Notes under the pieces: generated by a model
What the model saw: the letters and a program-made list of their open reading frames with translations, nothing else
Told to the model about the DNA's origin: nothing
Databases searched by the model: none
Part shown: positions 38,378 to 47,573 of the stretch, in pieces
Layout of the letters: each line of letters opens with the position of its first letter
Numbering within the stretch: the first letter of the stretch is position 1
Source of the DNA: Pseudomonas morbosilactucae
GTDB taxonomy: Bacteria > Pseudomonadota > Gammaproteobacteria > Pseudomonadales > Pseudomonadaceae
Assembly: GCF_023241715.1 (NCBI RefSeq)
Contig: NZ_JALQCW010000005.1
Location: 95,977 to 159,976, forward strand
Reading direction: 5' to 3'
Length of the DNA stretch: 64,000 bases
Position numbers and translations under genes: made by a program

Positions 38378-38791
38378 TTACTGCACGCTGCGCTGGCTTT
38401 CCTGACGCAGTTCCTGAACCCCTTGCTGAGAGTCCTTCACGGCCTGCTCGGCTTTGGCGGCCTGGGCCTTGCGCTCGGCAACACGGGCATCCCACTCGGC
38501 CTGCTCGGCCAGGCGCTTGGCTTCGTCATACTTTTTGTCGTGCATGGCGATTTCGGCTTGTTTGAGTTTGTCCTGGGCCGACTTCATTTCCACCGCGGCA
38601 AATTCGGTACCGCCAGCGCTCACGGCGCTGTTGACTGCTGACTGGGTCACGGCGTACTGCTCGGTCGGCGGGTTGCCGGCGCAACCGGCCAGAACCAGGC
38701 TGCTGCCCAGCGCCAGGGCGGCCAGTTTGAGACCGCGCAGAGGGGTAGACGAGGATGTGGCAGTGCTGATCTTCATGGTCTTCAACTCCAT
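38378..38791 (-). CDS. DUF4398 lipoprotein
   Basis: 137 residues. After a polar start (MELKTMKISTATSSSTPLRG) a hydrophobic signal leads to the lipobox LAGC, Cys37. The mature part is one long Ala/Glu/Lys-rich helix (AVEMKSAQDKLKQAEIAMHDKKY, KRLAEQAEWDARVAERKAQ) that should form a coiled coil. I use the ATG at 38791 because CAGGAG is correctly spaced; a second ATG at 38776 is also possible. It pairs with the LptF-like OmpA protein, which shares this helical domain. A candidate AlgU-type promoter is upstream. Confidence 0.85.
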   Translation of the reverse strand: MELKTMKISTATSSSTPLRGLKLAALALGSSLVLAGCAGNPPTEQYAVTQSAVNSAVSAGGTEFAAVEMKSAQDKLKQAEIAMHDKKYDEAKRLAEQAEWDARVAERKAQAAKAEQAVKDSQQGVQELRQESQRSVQ

Positions 38792-38905
38792 TGGGTAACT
38801 CCTGGAAAACATCAAAATCCATCCCGGTTCTGGCGCCGTAACGCTGAGTGACGGCGGACGCTGTTAGCGACAATTGAAACGGCCGTTCCAGTGATGGTTA
38901 TTGGC

Positions 38906-38933
38906 TGTGACCGGCGGCTTTTTTGAATAGTTC
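38906..38933 (-). promoter_or_regulatory. Candidate AlgU (sigma-E type) promoter for the DUF4398-lptF pair
   Basis: On the minus strand GAACTA (38933-38928) is followed after 17 bases by TCACA (38910-38906), close to the AlgU consensus GAACTT-N16/17-TCtgA. AlgU dependence of lptF is known in P. aeruginosa, which supports the match. The leader would be about 105 bases. Confidence 0.4.
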
Positions 38934-38963
38934 AGAAAAGATGGCGATTGGCCCGAAGACAAT

Positions 38964-38981
38964 GCTGACCGAGCGGTCAGC
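38964..38981. promoter_or_regulatory. Perfect palindrome GCTGACC-GAGC-GGTCAGC, TetR-type operator candidate
   Basis: Seven perfect base pairs around a four-base centre. The TGACCG..CGGTCA core is the kind of site bound by TetR-family repressors. It lies in the 286-base gap upstream of the DUF4398 gene. As an RNA hairpin it has no T-run, so termination is less likely. Confidence 0.4.
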
Positions 38982-39077
38982 GCTAAAACGTCTGAACTTT
39001 TGCCGCGGCCAGGGGTATTCCCGGCCCGGTCAAGGGCCAGGAATAAAGGGCTTCAGCGATGGCTGGGCGGGGGAGAA

Positions 39078-39422
39078 TCAGTGTTTCTGGTCGTCGTTCT
39101 GGGCCGACAGGTCCTGCAGGTGGCGCCGGGACAGGGCGAGAAAACGCGGTGTAGCGCCGACGTCCTCGTACAGTGGGTTGTCCTCTTCATCGGTGGCCAC
39201 CACGTGCTGCCCCTGAATGTAGGGGAAGCTGGCTTCCAGTTCTTCCAGGGCGGCGCCGATCAGCTCCCCGAGCAGTTCTTCCGGGTGCCGCTTGGGGTAC
39301 ATCTCGGCCAGGGCCGCCAGGCGCGCGGCAGCCTCGACGTCCAGATGAATCGCGTAGCCGGTCTTGGTCAGGCGACCCTTGGCGTTTTCTTCCCAGTGTT
39401 GTGCGAGTTCACGGATTTTCAT
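39078..39422 (-). CDS. Small conserved hypothetical protein
   Basis: 114 residues starting at 39422 (MKIRELAQHWEENAKGRL) behind GAGGTC. The N-terminal 60 residues look like a short helix-turn-helix or ribbon-helix-helix type fold (YAIHLDVEAAARLAALAEMYPKRHPEELLGELI), and an acidic C-terminal segment follows (DEEDNPLYEDVGAT). I recall proteins like this in Pseudomonas as uncharacterised. It lies next to ppc, divergently transcribed, with a 204-base gap. A DNA-binding role is only a guess. Confidence 0.7.
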   Translation of the reverse strand: MKIRELAQHWEENAKGRLTKTGYAIHLDVEAAARLAALAEMYPKRHPEELLGELIGAALEELEASFPYIQGQHVVATDEEDNPLYEDVGATPRFLALSRRHLQDLSAQNDDQKH

Positions 39423-39501
39423 GGCGACCTCAATCAGCGAGCTGCTCGTGGCAGTCTGTGGTAAGTGACCGGCCGGCGCCGGTGCTGGGCCGTTGTGCGG
39501 C

Positions 39502-39517
39502 CTAGTCTTGAGACTAG
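39502..39517. promoter_or_regulatory. Perfect palindrome CTAGTCT-TG-AGACTAG upstream of ppc
   Basis: Seven-base perfect inverted repeat around TG, in the divergent gap between the small hypothetical gene and ppc. The half-site AGACTAGT recurs at 4551-4561 and 19194-19202. CTAG is a rare word in Pseudomonas, which makes a regulator site plausible. Confidence 0.35.
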
Positions 39518-39626
39518 TCGGATCGCATAAGGTTTGGTGGCGCTTTGTTGCAGGCTTGCTAAGAGCGTGGCGCTGGCGGCACTCTTGAGGCTTTCGTGCC
39601 GCCCCGAGTCTGCTGGAGACCCCTCG

Positions 39627-42257
39627 ATGACCGATATTGATGCGCGCTTGCGCGAAGATGTTCACCTGCTGGGTGAGTTATTGGGCAACACCATTCGTGA
39701 CCAGTACGGGGAGGGGTTTCTCGACAAGATCGAGCAGATTCGCAAGGGCGCCAAGGCTGACCGTCGCGGGTCCGCCGGGGCCGAATTGAGCGCCAGCCTA
39801 GATCAGCTGAGCGAAGACGAATTGCTGCCCGTGGCCCGGGCCTTCAACCAGTTCCTCAACCTGGCGAACATCGCCGAGCAGTATCAGTTGATTCACCGGC
39901 GCGACGAGTCGCAACCGGCCCCCTTCGAAGCCCGCGCCTTGCCGGAACTGCTGGCGCGCCTGTTGGCCGCCGGCCACAGCGCCGACGCCTTGGCCCGGCA
40001 ATTGGGGCGCCTGGAGATCGAACTGGTGCTGACGGCCCACCCCACGGAAGTGGCGCGCCGCACCCTGATCCAGAAATACGACGCCATTGCCGCGCAATTG
40101 GCCGCCCAGGACCATCGCGACCTGACCAGCGCCGAGCGTGGGCAAATCCAACAGCGCCTGCAGCGCTTGATCGCTGAGGCCTGGCACACCGAAGAAATCC
40201 GCCGCACCCGGCCCACCCCGGTGGACGAGGCAAAGTGGGGCTTTGCGGTGATCGAGCATTCCCTGTGGCAGGCCATTCCGAATTACCTGCGCAAGGCCGA
40301 CCAGGCCCTGCATGCCGCCACTGGCCTGCACTTGCCCCTGGAGGCGGCGCCGATCCGCTTTGCCTCGTGGATGGGCGGCGACCGCGACGGTAACCCCAAT
40401 GTCACTGCCTCGGTCACCCGGGAAGTGTTGCTGCTGGCGCGTTGGATGGCGGCGGACCTGTACCTGCGCGATGTCGACCATCTGGCCGCGGACCTTTCCA
40501 TGCAACAAGCCAGTGCCGCCTTGCTGGCCCAGGCAGGGGACAGCGCCGAGCCGTATCGCGCGGTGCTCAAGCAATTGCGCGAACGCCTGCGGGCCACCCG
40601 GAACTGGGCCCAGGCGTCCCTGAGTGGCAGCGTGTCGGCGGGCGCCGATGTGCTGCAGAACAACCGCGATCTGCTGGATCCGCTGGAGCTGTGCTACCAC
40701 TCGCTGCATGAATGCGGCATGGGGGTGATCGCCGATGGCCCGTTACTCGACTGCCTACGGCGGGCGGTGACCTTCGGCCTGTTCCTGGTGCGCCTGGATG
40801 TACGCCAGGACTCCAGCCGGCATAGCGCCGCCATGACCGAGATCACCGATTACCTGGGGCTGGGCCGCTACGAGGACTGGAGCGAAGAGGAGCGCATCAC
40901 CTTCTTGATGCGTGAGCTGGGCAACCGTCGTCCGCTGCTGCCGGGCTACTTCAAGCCCTCGGCAGACACCGCCGAAGTCCTTGCCACCTGCCGCGAAATC
41001 GCCGCTGCACCGGCAGCGTCCCTGGGCTCCTATGTGATTTCCATGGCCGGGGCGGCTTCCGACGTGCTGGCGGTGCAACTGCTGCTCAAGGAATCCGGCG
41101 TGTTGCGGCCGATGCGCGTGGTGCCGCTGTTCGAAACCCTGGCCGACCTGGACAACGCCGGCCCGGTGATCGAGAAGCTGCTGCACTTGCCGGGCTACCG
41201 TTCGCGCTTGCAGGGGCCGCAAGAAGTGATGATCGGTTACTCCGATTCGGCCAAGGACGCCGGTACTACTGCGGCAGCCTGGGCGCAGTACCGGGCCCAG
41301 GAGCAACTGGTGAATATCTGCCGCGAGCAGCAGGTGGAACTGCTGCTGTTCCACGGCCGTGGTGGCACTGTCGGCCGTGGCGGCGGCCCGGCCCACGCGG
41401 CCATTCTGTCGCAGCCACCGGGTTCGGTGGCCGGTCGGTTCCGCACCACCGAACAAGGGGAGATGATTCGTTTCAAGTTCGGGCTGCCGGACATCGCCGA
41501 GCAGAACCTCAACCTGTACCTGGCTGCCGTGCTTGAGGCGACCGTCTTGCCGCCGCCCCCGCCGGAACCGGCCTGGCGCCACCTGATGGACGAGTTGGCC
41601 AGCGACGGGGTTAAGGCTTACCGGGCGGTGGTGCGCGACAACCCGCAGTTTGTCGAGTACTTCCGCCAGTCCACCCCGGAGCAGGAACTGGGGCGCCTGC
41701 CGTTGGGCAGCCGCCCGGCCAAGCGCCGCGCGGGCGGTATAGAAAGCCTGCGGGCGATTCCGTGGATTTTCGGCTGGACCCAGACGCGCCTGATGCTGCC
41801 GGCCTGGCTGGGCTGGGAGGCGGCCCTGAGCAAGGCGCTGGAGCGGGGCGAGGGTGAGTTGTTGGGGCAGATGCGTGAGCAGTGGCCGTTTTTCCGCACC
41901 CGCATCGACATGCTGGAGATGGTGCTGGCCAAGGCCGACGCAGAGATTGCCCGGTCGTATGACGAGCGTTTGGTGGAGGCGGAACTGCTGCCTTTGGGCG
42001 CACATTTACGCGACCTATTGTCGCAGGCCTGTGCGGTGGTCCTGGGCCTGACTGGCCAGTCGCAACTACTGGCACATAGCCCAGACACCTTGGAGTTCAT
42101 TCGCCTGCGCAACACCTACCTGGACCCTCTGCATCTATTGCAGGCCGAACTGCTGGCGCGCTCGCGACAGCAGGATGCGGCGCAGGACAGCCCGGTAGAA
42201 CAAGCGCTGCTGGTGTCTGTGGCGGGCATCGCCGCCGGTTTGCGCAATACCGGCTAA
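39627..42257 (+). CDS. ppc: Phosphoenolpyruvate carboxylase
   Basis: 876 residues, close to E. coli Ppc (883). The catalytic histidine is at residue 138 in [23 protein letters not shown] carries the conserved lysine, [14 protein letters not shown] is the glycine-rich active-site loop, and the protein ends RNTG, the typical C-terminal tetrapeptide. It carboxylates PEP to oxaloacetate to refill the TCA cycle, in the cytoplasm. The start at 39627 ([11 protein letters not shown]) follows CTGGAGA. It stands alone, with adk 288 bases downstream. Confidence 0.98.
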   Translation: MTDIDARLREDVHLLGELLGNTIRDQYGEGFLDKIEQIRKGAKADRRGSAGAELSASLDQLSEDELLPVARAFNQFLNLANIAEQYQLIHRRDESQPAPFEARALPELLARLLAAGHSADALARQLGRLEIELVLTAHPTEVARRTLIQKYDAIAAQLAAQDHRDLTSAERGQIQQRLQRLIAEAWHTEEIRRTRPTPVDEAKWGFAVIEHSLWQAIPNYLRKADQALHAATGLHLPLEAAPIRFASWMGGDRDGNPNVTASVTREVLLLARWMAADLYLRDVDHLAADLSMQQASAALLAQAGDSAEPYRAVLKQLRERLRATRNWAQASLSGSVSAGADVLQNNRDLLDPLELCYHSLHECGMGVIADGPLLDCLRRAVTFGLFLVRLDVRQDSSRHSAAMTEITDYLGLGRYEDWSEEERITFLMRELGNRRPLLPGYFKPSADTAEVLATCREIAAAPAASLGSYVISMAGAASDVLAVQLLLKESGVLRPMRVVPLFETLADLDNAGPVIEKLLHLPGYRSRLQGPQEVMIGYSDSAKDAGTTAAAWAQYRAQEQLVNICREQQVELLLFHGRGGTVGRGGGPAHAAILSQPPGSVAGRFRTTEQGEMIRFKFGLPDIAEQNLNLYLAAVLEATVLPPPPPEPAWRHLMDELASDGVKAYRAVVRDNPQFVEYFRQSTPEQELGRLPLGSRPAKRRAGGIESLRAIPWIFGWTQTRLMLPAWLGWEAALSKALERGEGELLGQMREQWPFFRTRIDMLEMVLAKADAEIARSYDERLVEAELLPLGAHLRDLLSQACAVVLGLTGQSQLLAHSPDTLEFIRLRNTYLDPLHLLQAELLARSRQQDAAQDSPVEQALLVSVAGIAAGLRNTG

Positions 42258-42446
42258 GCCGGCCACGCGCTTGGGTTGGCCCTGGCACGGCTGTGGTCAG
42301 GATGATCTGAAGGTGTCCTTCAGAGCGTTCTGGCGACACTTTGTTGCTGGGGTGCGACTTGGTACAGCCCGTCGAAGGGCTGCCACAGCAGCCGGTTTCT
42401 CCGACTTTCGGCTGCTTGTGTGGTCCCTGTCGGCTGTGTATCTTGA

Positions 42447-43193
<747 letters not shown>

Positions 43194-43216
43194 GTTGCCT
43201 GATCGGTTTCATCGTC

Positions 43217-43237
43217 AACGGCCCGCTTGCGGGCGTT
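43217..43237 (+). terminator. Possible weak terminator after adk
   Basis: AACG(G)CCCGC and GCGGGCGTT form a short GC-rich hairpin followed by GCTGTTT. The T-tract is poor. The -10 element of tsaB starts seven bases later. Confidence 0.35.
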
Positions 43238-43243
43238 GCTGTT

Positions 43244-43249
43244 TATAAT
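43244..43249 (+). promoter_or_regulatory. Perfect -10 element upstream of tsaB
   Basis: TATAAT lies about 40 bases upstream of the tsaB start, just after the adk hairpin. No clear -35 hexamer is visible at the right distance. Confidence 0.45.
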
Positions 43250-43285
43250 GCGTCACTTTTTTCACTGACCCCCATGGATACATCG

Positions 43286-43960
43286 ATGAGCACCTTGCTG
43301 GCCCTGGACACCGCGACTGAAGCTTGCTCCGTTGCCTTGCTGCACGACGGCAAGGTCACGAGCCATTACGAGGTGATCCCGCGCCTGCACGCGCAGAAGC
43401 TGTTGCCGATGATTCAGACGCTGCTGGCCGAGGCGGGGACCACCCTGCAAGCGGTGGATGCGATTGCCTTCGGTCGCGGCCCTGGCGCCTTTACCGGGGT
43501 GCGCATCGCCATTGGCGTGGTGCAGGGGCTGGCCTTTGCCCTGGAGCGTCCGGTGTTGCCGGTGTCCAACCTGGCGGTACTGGCGCAGCGGGCCCTGCGT
43601 GAACACGGTGCAACCCAGGTCGCGGCGGCCATCGATGCGCGCATGGATGAAGTCTATTGGGGCTGCTACCAGGAAACCGCCGGCGAGATGCGCCTGGTAG
43701 GCGCCGAAGCGGTCTTGCCGCCGGAAGTCGCCCATTTGCCCGAGGCAGCCACTGGCGACTGGTTCGGTGCCGGCACTGGCTGGGGTTACGGCGAGCGCAT
43801 CGCTGTTAAATTGGCTGGCCAAGACGCGGCCATGCTGCCCCACGCCGAAGATCTGCTGACCCTGGCGCGCTTTGCCTGGGAACGTGGTGAAGCCATCGTC
43901 GCCGACGACGCCCAACCCGTGTATCTGCGGGATAAAGTGGCCACGCCCAAGGCGCGTTGA
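43286..43960 (+). CDS. tsaB: tRNA threonylcarbamoyladenosine biosynthesis protein TsaB
   Basis: 224 residues from the ATG at 43286 (MSTLLALDTATEACSVALL), where most TsaB proteins begin. An ATG four codons upstream (43274) is possible, but neither has a strong ribosome site. It has the ASKHA-type fold with LHAQKLLPMI and GRGPGAFTGVRIAIGVVQGLA. TsaB is the scaffold partner of TsaD in making t6A37 of ANN-decoding tRNAs. It lacks catalytic residues of its own. tcdA, which acts later in the same modification, is at the far end of the window. Confidence 0.93.
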   Translation: MSTLLALDTATEACSVALLHDGKVTSHYEVIPRLHAQKLLPMIQTLLAEAGTTLQAVDAIAFGRGPGAFTGVRIAIGVVQGLAFALERPVLPVSNLAVLAQRALREHGATQVAAAIDARMDEVYWGCYQETAGEMRLVGAEAVLPPEVAHLPEAATGDWFGAGTGWGYGERIAVKLAGQDAAMLPHAEDLLTLARFAWERGEAIVADDAQPVYLRDKVATPKAR

Positions 43961-44112
43961 TCCCCGTCTATAGGGTCAGTCGTCCGGTTTTCATGCCAGA
44001 TTCAGGGGGTTTTTAAACCTTTTTGCTTTTCTGTGTTCTAGTTATCACTCGGGCATTTGCTAAGTCGGACGTGTGCCGCTAAATTGCCATCATTGATACC
44101 GGGCATGTATTT

Positions 44113-44415
44113 ATGCGCATCGACGGCATTTCCTCCCAGTCCTATCCCATTAAGCGCAAGCCTCGCAAAGGCAACGTGCTGCTGGACGATAACCAGGACG
44201 ACGTGGATGCCATCGAGGTTCAGCCCGAGCCTGCCCCGCAGAGCCGTTCCCAGGGATCGGCCTCACGCACCAGCAATCTCCCCGCCCGCCAGCAAGACAT
44301 GATTTTCCAGCGCGCCATGAAAAGAAGCGTGGCCAATGCCCTGGCCAGCTACCTGACCACGGCCGGCTTTGTCGATTGGGATCTGGAAGTCGTGGGTCTC
44401 GACCTGCATATCTGA
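44113..44415 (+). CDS. Small conserved hypothetical protein
   Basis: 100 residues: a short N-terminal motif MRIDGISSQSYPIKRKPRKG, a disordered acidic/Pro/Ser middle (residues 25-60), and a C-terminal helical segment (QRAMKRSVANALASYLTTAGFVDWDLEVVGLDL). The last bases overlap the DUF72 start as TGATG, giving translational coupling. I do not recognise a domain. The overlap and consistent coding bias support a real gene. Confidence 0.7.
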   Translation: MRIDGISSQSYPIKRKPRKGNVLLDDNQDDVDAIEVQPEPAPQSRSQGSASRTSNLPARQQDMIFQRAMKRSVANALASYLTTAGFVDWDLEVVGLDLHI

Positions 44416-45272
44416 TGCTGCCTTATTTTCTCGGTTGCCCGTCCTGGAGCGAAAACGCTTGGCGCGAGTACCTGTACCCGGAAAACGCGCGGCCGGCGGA
44501 TTTTCTCAGCCTCTATTCCCAAGTGTTCAATGCCGTTGAAGGCAACACCACCTTCTATGCCCGCCCCGCCGAAACCACGGTGCAGCGCTGGGCGGAAATC
44601 ATGCCCGAGCACTTTCGCTTCACCGCCAAGTTCCCGGGGGATATCAGCCACGGCGGCGACCTGCGCGAGCAACTGACGGCCGCCGAGACCTTTGTCCAGT
44701 TGCTCAGCCCTTTAGGCGCGCGCGTCTCACCCCTGTGGCTGCAGTTGCCGGCGAGTTTTGCGCCCCAGCGCCTGGCGGAGCTGGCCGGCTTTATCGACGG
44801 CCTGGATCGGCCGCTGGCGGTGGAGGTGCGGCACCCGGAGTTCTTTGCCAAGGGCGACGCCGAGCGCAGCCTCAACCGTTTGCTGCTGGACCGCGGAGTG
44901 GAACGCATTTGCCTGGATCCGCGGGCGCTGTTCAGTTGCACCTCAACCGCCCCGGCGGTGCTTCATGCTCAATCGAAAAAGCCCAAGGTACCGCCGCGTC
45001 CGGCCGCCTTTACCTTGTTTCCCCAGGTGCGGTTTATCGGCCATCCCGAGCTTGAAGCCAACGATCCGTTCCTGACGCCCTGGATTGAAAAAGTGGCCAG
45101 CTGGATTGAAGAAGGGCGCACGCCTTATGTGTTTCTGCACACGTCGGACAACCGCCTGGCGGCCGAATTGGCGCGACGTTTCCATGCTCGCTTGATGGAA
45201 CGTTTGCCTGGCTTGCCCGCCCTGCCTGAGTTATACAGAGAGCCCGTCGCGGAGCAGCTCGGCCTGCTCTGA
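44415..45272 (+). CDS. DUF72 family protein (TIM-barrel, YecE type)
   Basis: 285 residues from the ATG at 44415. Family hallmarks are the opening FLGCPSWSENAWREYLYP, the FNAVEGNTTFY block, FRFTAKFPGDISH, LAVEVRHPEFF and the C-terminal YVFLHTSDNRLAAELARRF. DUF72 proteins adopt a TIM-like barrel and their biochemical role is unknown. It is coupled to the upstream 100-residue gene by overlapping start and stop. It is followed at 33 bases by the PEP-mutase-family gene. Confidence 0.9.
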   Translation: MLPYFLGCPSWSENAWREYLYPENARPADFLSLYSQVFNAVEGNTTFYARPAETTVQRWAEIMPEHFRFTAKFPGDISHGGDLREQLTAAETFVQLLSPLGARVSPLWLQLPASFAPQRLAELAGFIDGLDRPLAVEVRHPEFFAKGDAERSLNRLLLDRGVERICLDPRALFSCTSTAPAVLHAQSKKPKVPPRPAAFTLFPQVRFIGHPELEANDPFLTPWIEKVASWIEEGRTPYVFLHTSDNRLAAELARRFHARLMERLPGLPALPELYREPVAEQLGLL

Positions 45273-45305
45273 GACGGGGTTGTTCCCTTCTCCAGGAGCG
45301 AGCCT

Positions 45306-46133
45306 ATGGACGCGCAAACCCTCCGAGCCCACGCCTTCAAAGCCTTGCATGAGCGTGACGGTGCCTTTGTCATTCCCAACCCCTGGGACGCCGGCTCGGC
45401 GAAGATGCTCGCCAGCCTGGGTTTCGAGGCACTGGCCACCACCAGCGCGGGTTACGCCTTCTCCTTGGGGCGACCAGATGCCGAAGGGGCGCTGTCCCTG
45501 GACGACACCTTGAGCAACGTGCGGGCTATTGTCGGAGCCAGTGAGCTGCCGGTGGCGGTGGACTTGGAAAACGGCTTTGCCGACAGCCCCGGCGCCTGCG
45601 CCCAGGCCTTGCTGGCAGCGGCGGCTTGTGGGGCAGTGGGCGGCTCCATCGAAGACGCCAGCGGCCGCGCCGAAGAGCCCATCTACGATTTCAATCTGGC
45701 GGTCGAGCGCATCGAGGCTTGTGTGGCGGCGGTGCGCGGTTTGCCATTCCCCTTCACCCTGACCGCCCGGGCGGAAAACCTGCTGCATGGCCGCGATGAC
45801 CTGCCCGACACCTTGCGCCGTTTGCAGGCGTTTGCCGAAGCCGGGGCCGACGTGCTGTATGCCCCCGGCTTGCGCAGTCGTGAGGATGTTTTGCTGGTGG
45901 TGCGGGCGCTGGCGCCCAAGCCGGTGAATATCCTGATGTCCGGTGGGCTCAACCTGACCCTCGCCGAGCTGAGTGAGATGGGGGTCAAGCGCATCAGCGT
46001 TGGTTCGACCCTGGCCCGGGCCGCCTACGGTGCGTTCTATGCCGCGGCGCAAGACATGCGCGAGCATGGCCGCTTCGATTTCGCTGATCGGGCCATGCCG
46101 TTCGGGCAGATCAATCAGTTGTTCAAGGGCTGA
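45306..46133 (+). CDS. Isocitrate lyase/PEP mutase superfamily protein
   Basis: 275 residues. TIM-barrel signature of the superfamily: FVIPNPWDAGSAKMLASLGFEALATTS, PVAVDLENGFAD with the metal-binding acidic residues, GGSIEDASG and LTARAENLLHG. The catalytic KKCGH loop of isocitrate lyase and 2-methylisocitrate lyase is absent, so it is neither of these. Oxaloacetate hydrolase- or phosphonate-type C-C or P-C lyases are alternatives. The start at 45306 follows CAGGAGC. Substrate not assignable. Confidence 0.85.
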   Translation: MDAQTLRAHAFKALHERDGAFVIPNPWDAGSAKMLASLGFEALATTSAGYAFSLGRPDAEGALSLDDTLSNVRAIVGASELPVAVDLENGFADSPGACAQALLAAAACGAVGGSIEDASGRAEEPIYDFNLAVERIEACVAAVRGLPFPFTLTARAENLLHGRDDLPDTLRRLQAFAEAGADVLYAPGLRSREDVLLVVRALAPKPVNILMSGGLNLTLAELSEMGVKRISVGSTLARAAYGAFYAAAQDMREHGRFDFADRAMPFGQINQLFKG

Positions 46134-46149
46134 TCAGCCGGGAGTCTGT

Positions 46150-46848
46150 GTGCGTTTCTTGAAAGTGCTGATGCTGTTTGCCGGCGTGCTCGGCTTGTCG
46201 CTGCTGGCCGTTTGGCGTGGCTGGTTGCCGTTGCCGGCGGCATGGAACCCTTGGGCGCCCCTGGATGTGCGGGCCGAGCCCAATCTGCTGACCCGTTTCA
46301 AACTGGCGCGACTGCGGAACGACCCGGTGTTGTGCGATCAGGTGCTGAGCCAGTCAGGCTTGCGAGCCACCCGCCAGCAGGACAGCCGCCCGGATGTTGC
46401 CTGCCCCTTGAGCAATACCCTGCGGGTGCAGGGTGGCGAGGTCGGCTTGAGCAGCAGCTTTCTTGCCAGTTGCCCGCTGGCGGTGGCCTTTGCCTTGTTC
46501 GAGCGCCATGGCCTGCAACCTGCGGCGCGGCAGGTGTTTGGCCAAGCGGTGACGCGGGTCGATCACTTGGGGAGTTTTGCCTGTCGCAACATGTACAACC
46601 GCGAGGGCGGGGCGCGCAGTCAGCATGCCAGTGCCAACGCCCTGGATATCGCCGGGTTTCGCCTGGCGGATGGGCGTAGCATCAGCGTGCTCAGGGATTG
46701 GCCCAAAGACAGTGAACAGGGGCGGTTTCTGCGTTTGGCCCGGGACGGAGCCTGCGAGGCGTTCAATGTGGTGTTGAGCCCGGATTACAACGCAGCCCAT
46801 CGGAATCACTTTCACCTGGACGTGGGCCCTTGGTGGGTGTGTCGCTGA
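46150..46848 (+). CDS. Extensin-family (Extensin-like C) protein
   Basis: 232 residues from GTG 46150 behind GGGAG. One N-terminal membrane segment or uncleaved signal (FLKVLMLFAGVLGLSLLAVW) is followed by the extensin-like C-terminal domain of bacteria: LSNTLRVQGGEVGLSSSF, a Cys pair (SCPLAVAF and FACRNMYNR), QHASANALDIAGF and the final NHFHLDVGPW. The His/Asp arrangement resembles D-Ala-D-Ala carboxypeptidase/LAS metallopeptidase folds, so a periplasmic cell-wall role is plausible but unproven. Confidence 0.85.
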   Translation: MRFLKVLMLFAGVLGLSLLAVWRGWLPLPAAWNPWAPLDVRAEPNLLTRFKLARLRNDPVLCDQVLSQSGLRATRQQDSRPDVACPLSNTLRVQGGEVGLSSSFLASCPLAVAFALFERHGLQPAARQVFGQAVTRVDHLGSFACRNMYNREGGARSQHASANALDIAGFRLADGRSISVLRDWPKDSEQGRFLRLARDGACEAFNVVLSPDYNAAHRNHFHLDVGPWWVCR

Positions 46849-46862
46849 GGCGTTGTTGAGGC

Positions 46863-47480
46863 TTAGGCGGCGATGCGCAGGTTTTGCAGGACTAGCGGAC
46901 GGGCCCAGCGGATGTCGAAGTCGAATTGCTTCTGCTGCTCGATGAGTTCTTCAGGCGGGAACGGCGTGGCCGGTTTGTCCAGCAGGTCCAGTTCGAACTC
47001 GGCGATCGGCAGGTGCAGCGGGCGCGGATGTGGCGCCGGGCCCGGCTCTGGCAGCGGCTGACCGGCGTTGAGCACGATCGGGCGAACCCAGCCGCTCTCG
47101 AAGTTCTGTTGGGCCTGCTGAGCGAGGATTTCGTCCTCGGGGAAGGGCGGGAACGGCTTGTCCAGCAGTTCGGTCTCGAATTCGGCGATCGGCAGGAACA
47201 GCGGCTCTGGCGGACGAATCTCGGTGTCTTTTACGTCGCAATGGCGCTGGGTCACGATTTGCGCCAGCAGGTCGCTGCCGCCACTGGGTTCGACCGGGCC
47301 GTCCACGGCCACCAATGCTGTCGGCTCAACCCCCGCACCCTCACCCCGTTGCTCGGCCAGGGCCTGGGCAAAGAAGTCCTGCCACAGGTGGCTGACGCCG
47401 CTCAGTGCCTGGGAGTTGCGCAGGCCATAGTCGCCGTGGGGCGAGATATAACCTATGGAGGTGGATCGAATGTCTGACAT
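46863..47480 (-). CDS. Hypothetical protein with two 45-residue internal repeats
   Basis: 205 residues without signal peptide or membrane segment. Residues 93-137 and 154-198 repeat each other: both begin PL-LPIAEFE--LLDKP, continue with PFP-(D/E)E-I--Q and end W-RP-VL. The N-terminal 90 residues are different (MSDIRSTSIGYISPHGDYG). The repeats look like acidic binding modules with a shared LPIAEFE core. I do not know this family. It is convergent with the extensin-type gene (14 bases apart) and divergent from rsmJ. The start at 47480 is the only good ATG. Confidence 0.75.
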   Translation of the reverse strand: MSDIRSTSIGYISPHGDYGLRNSQALSGVSHLWQDFFAQALAEQRGEGAGVEPTALVAVDGPVEPSGGSDLLAQIVTQRHCDVKDTEIRPPEPLFLPIAEFETELLDKPFPPFPEDEILAQQAQQNFESGWVRPIVLNAGQPLPEPGPAPHPRPLHLPIAEFELDLLDKPATPFPPEELIEQQKQFDFDIRWARPLVLQNLRIAA

Positions 47481-47573
47481 TGCTCTCGGTCGACGCTCAG
47501 CTCTGGCAAAATGCCCGATAGTTTTGTTATCGGCCGTTTTTGCCGATCATTAATTTTTTGAGTGTGTTTTCTG

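Noticed and set aside
38994..38999. GAACTT on the plus strand as a second AlgU -35 element
   Set aside because: No TCTGA-like -10 lies 16-17 bases downstream, and no plus-strand gene follows.
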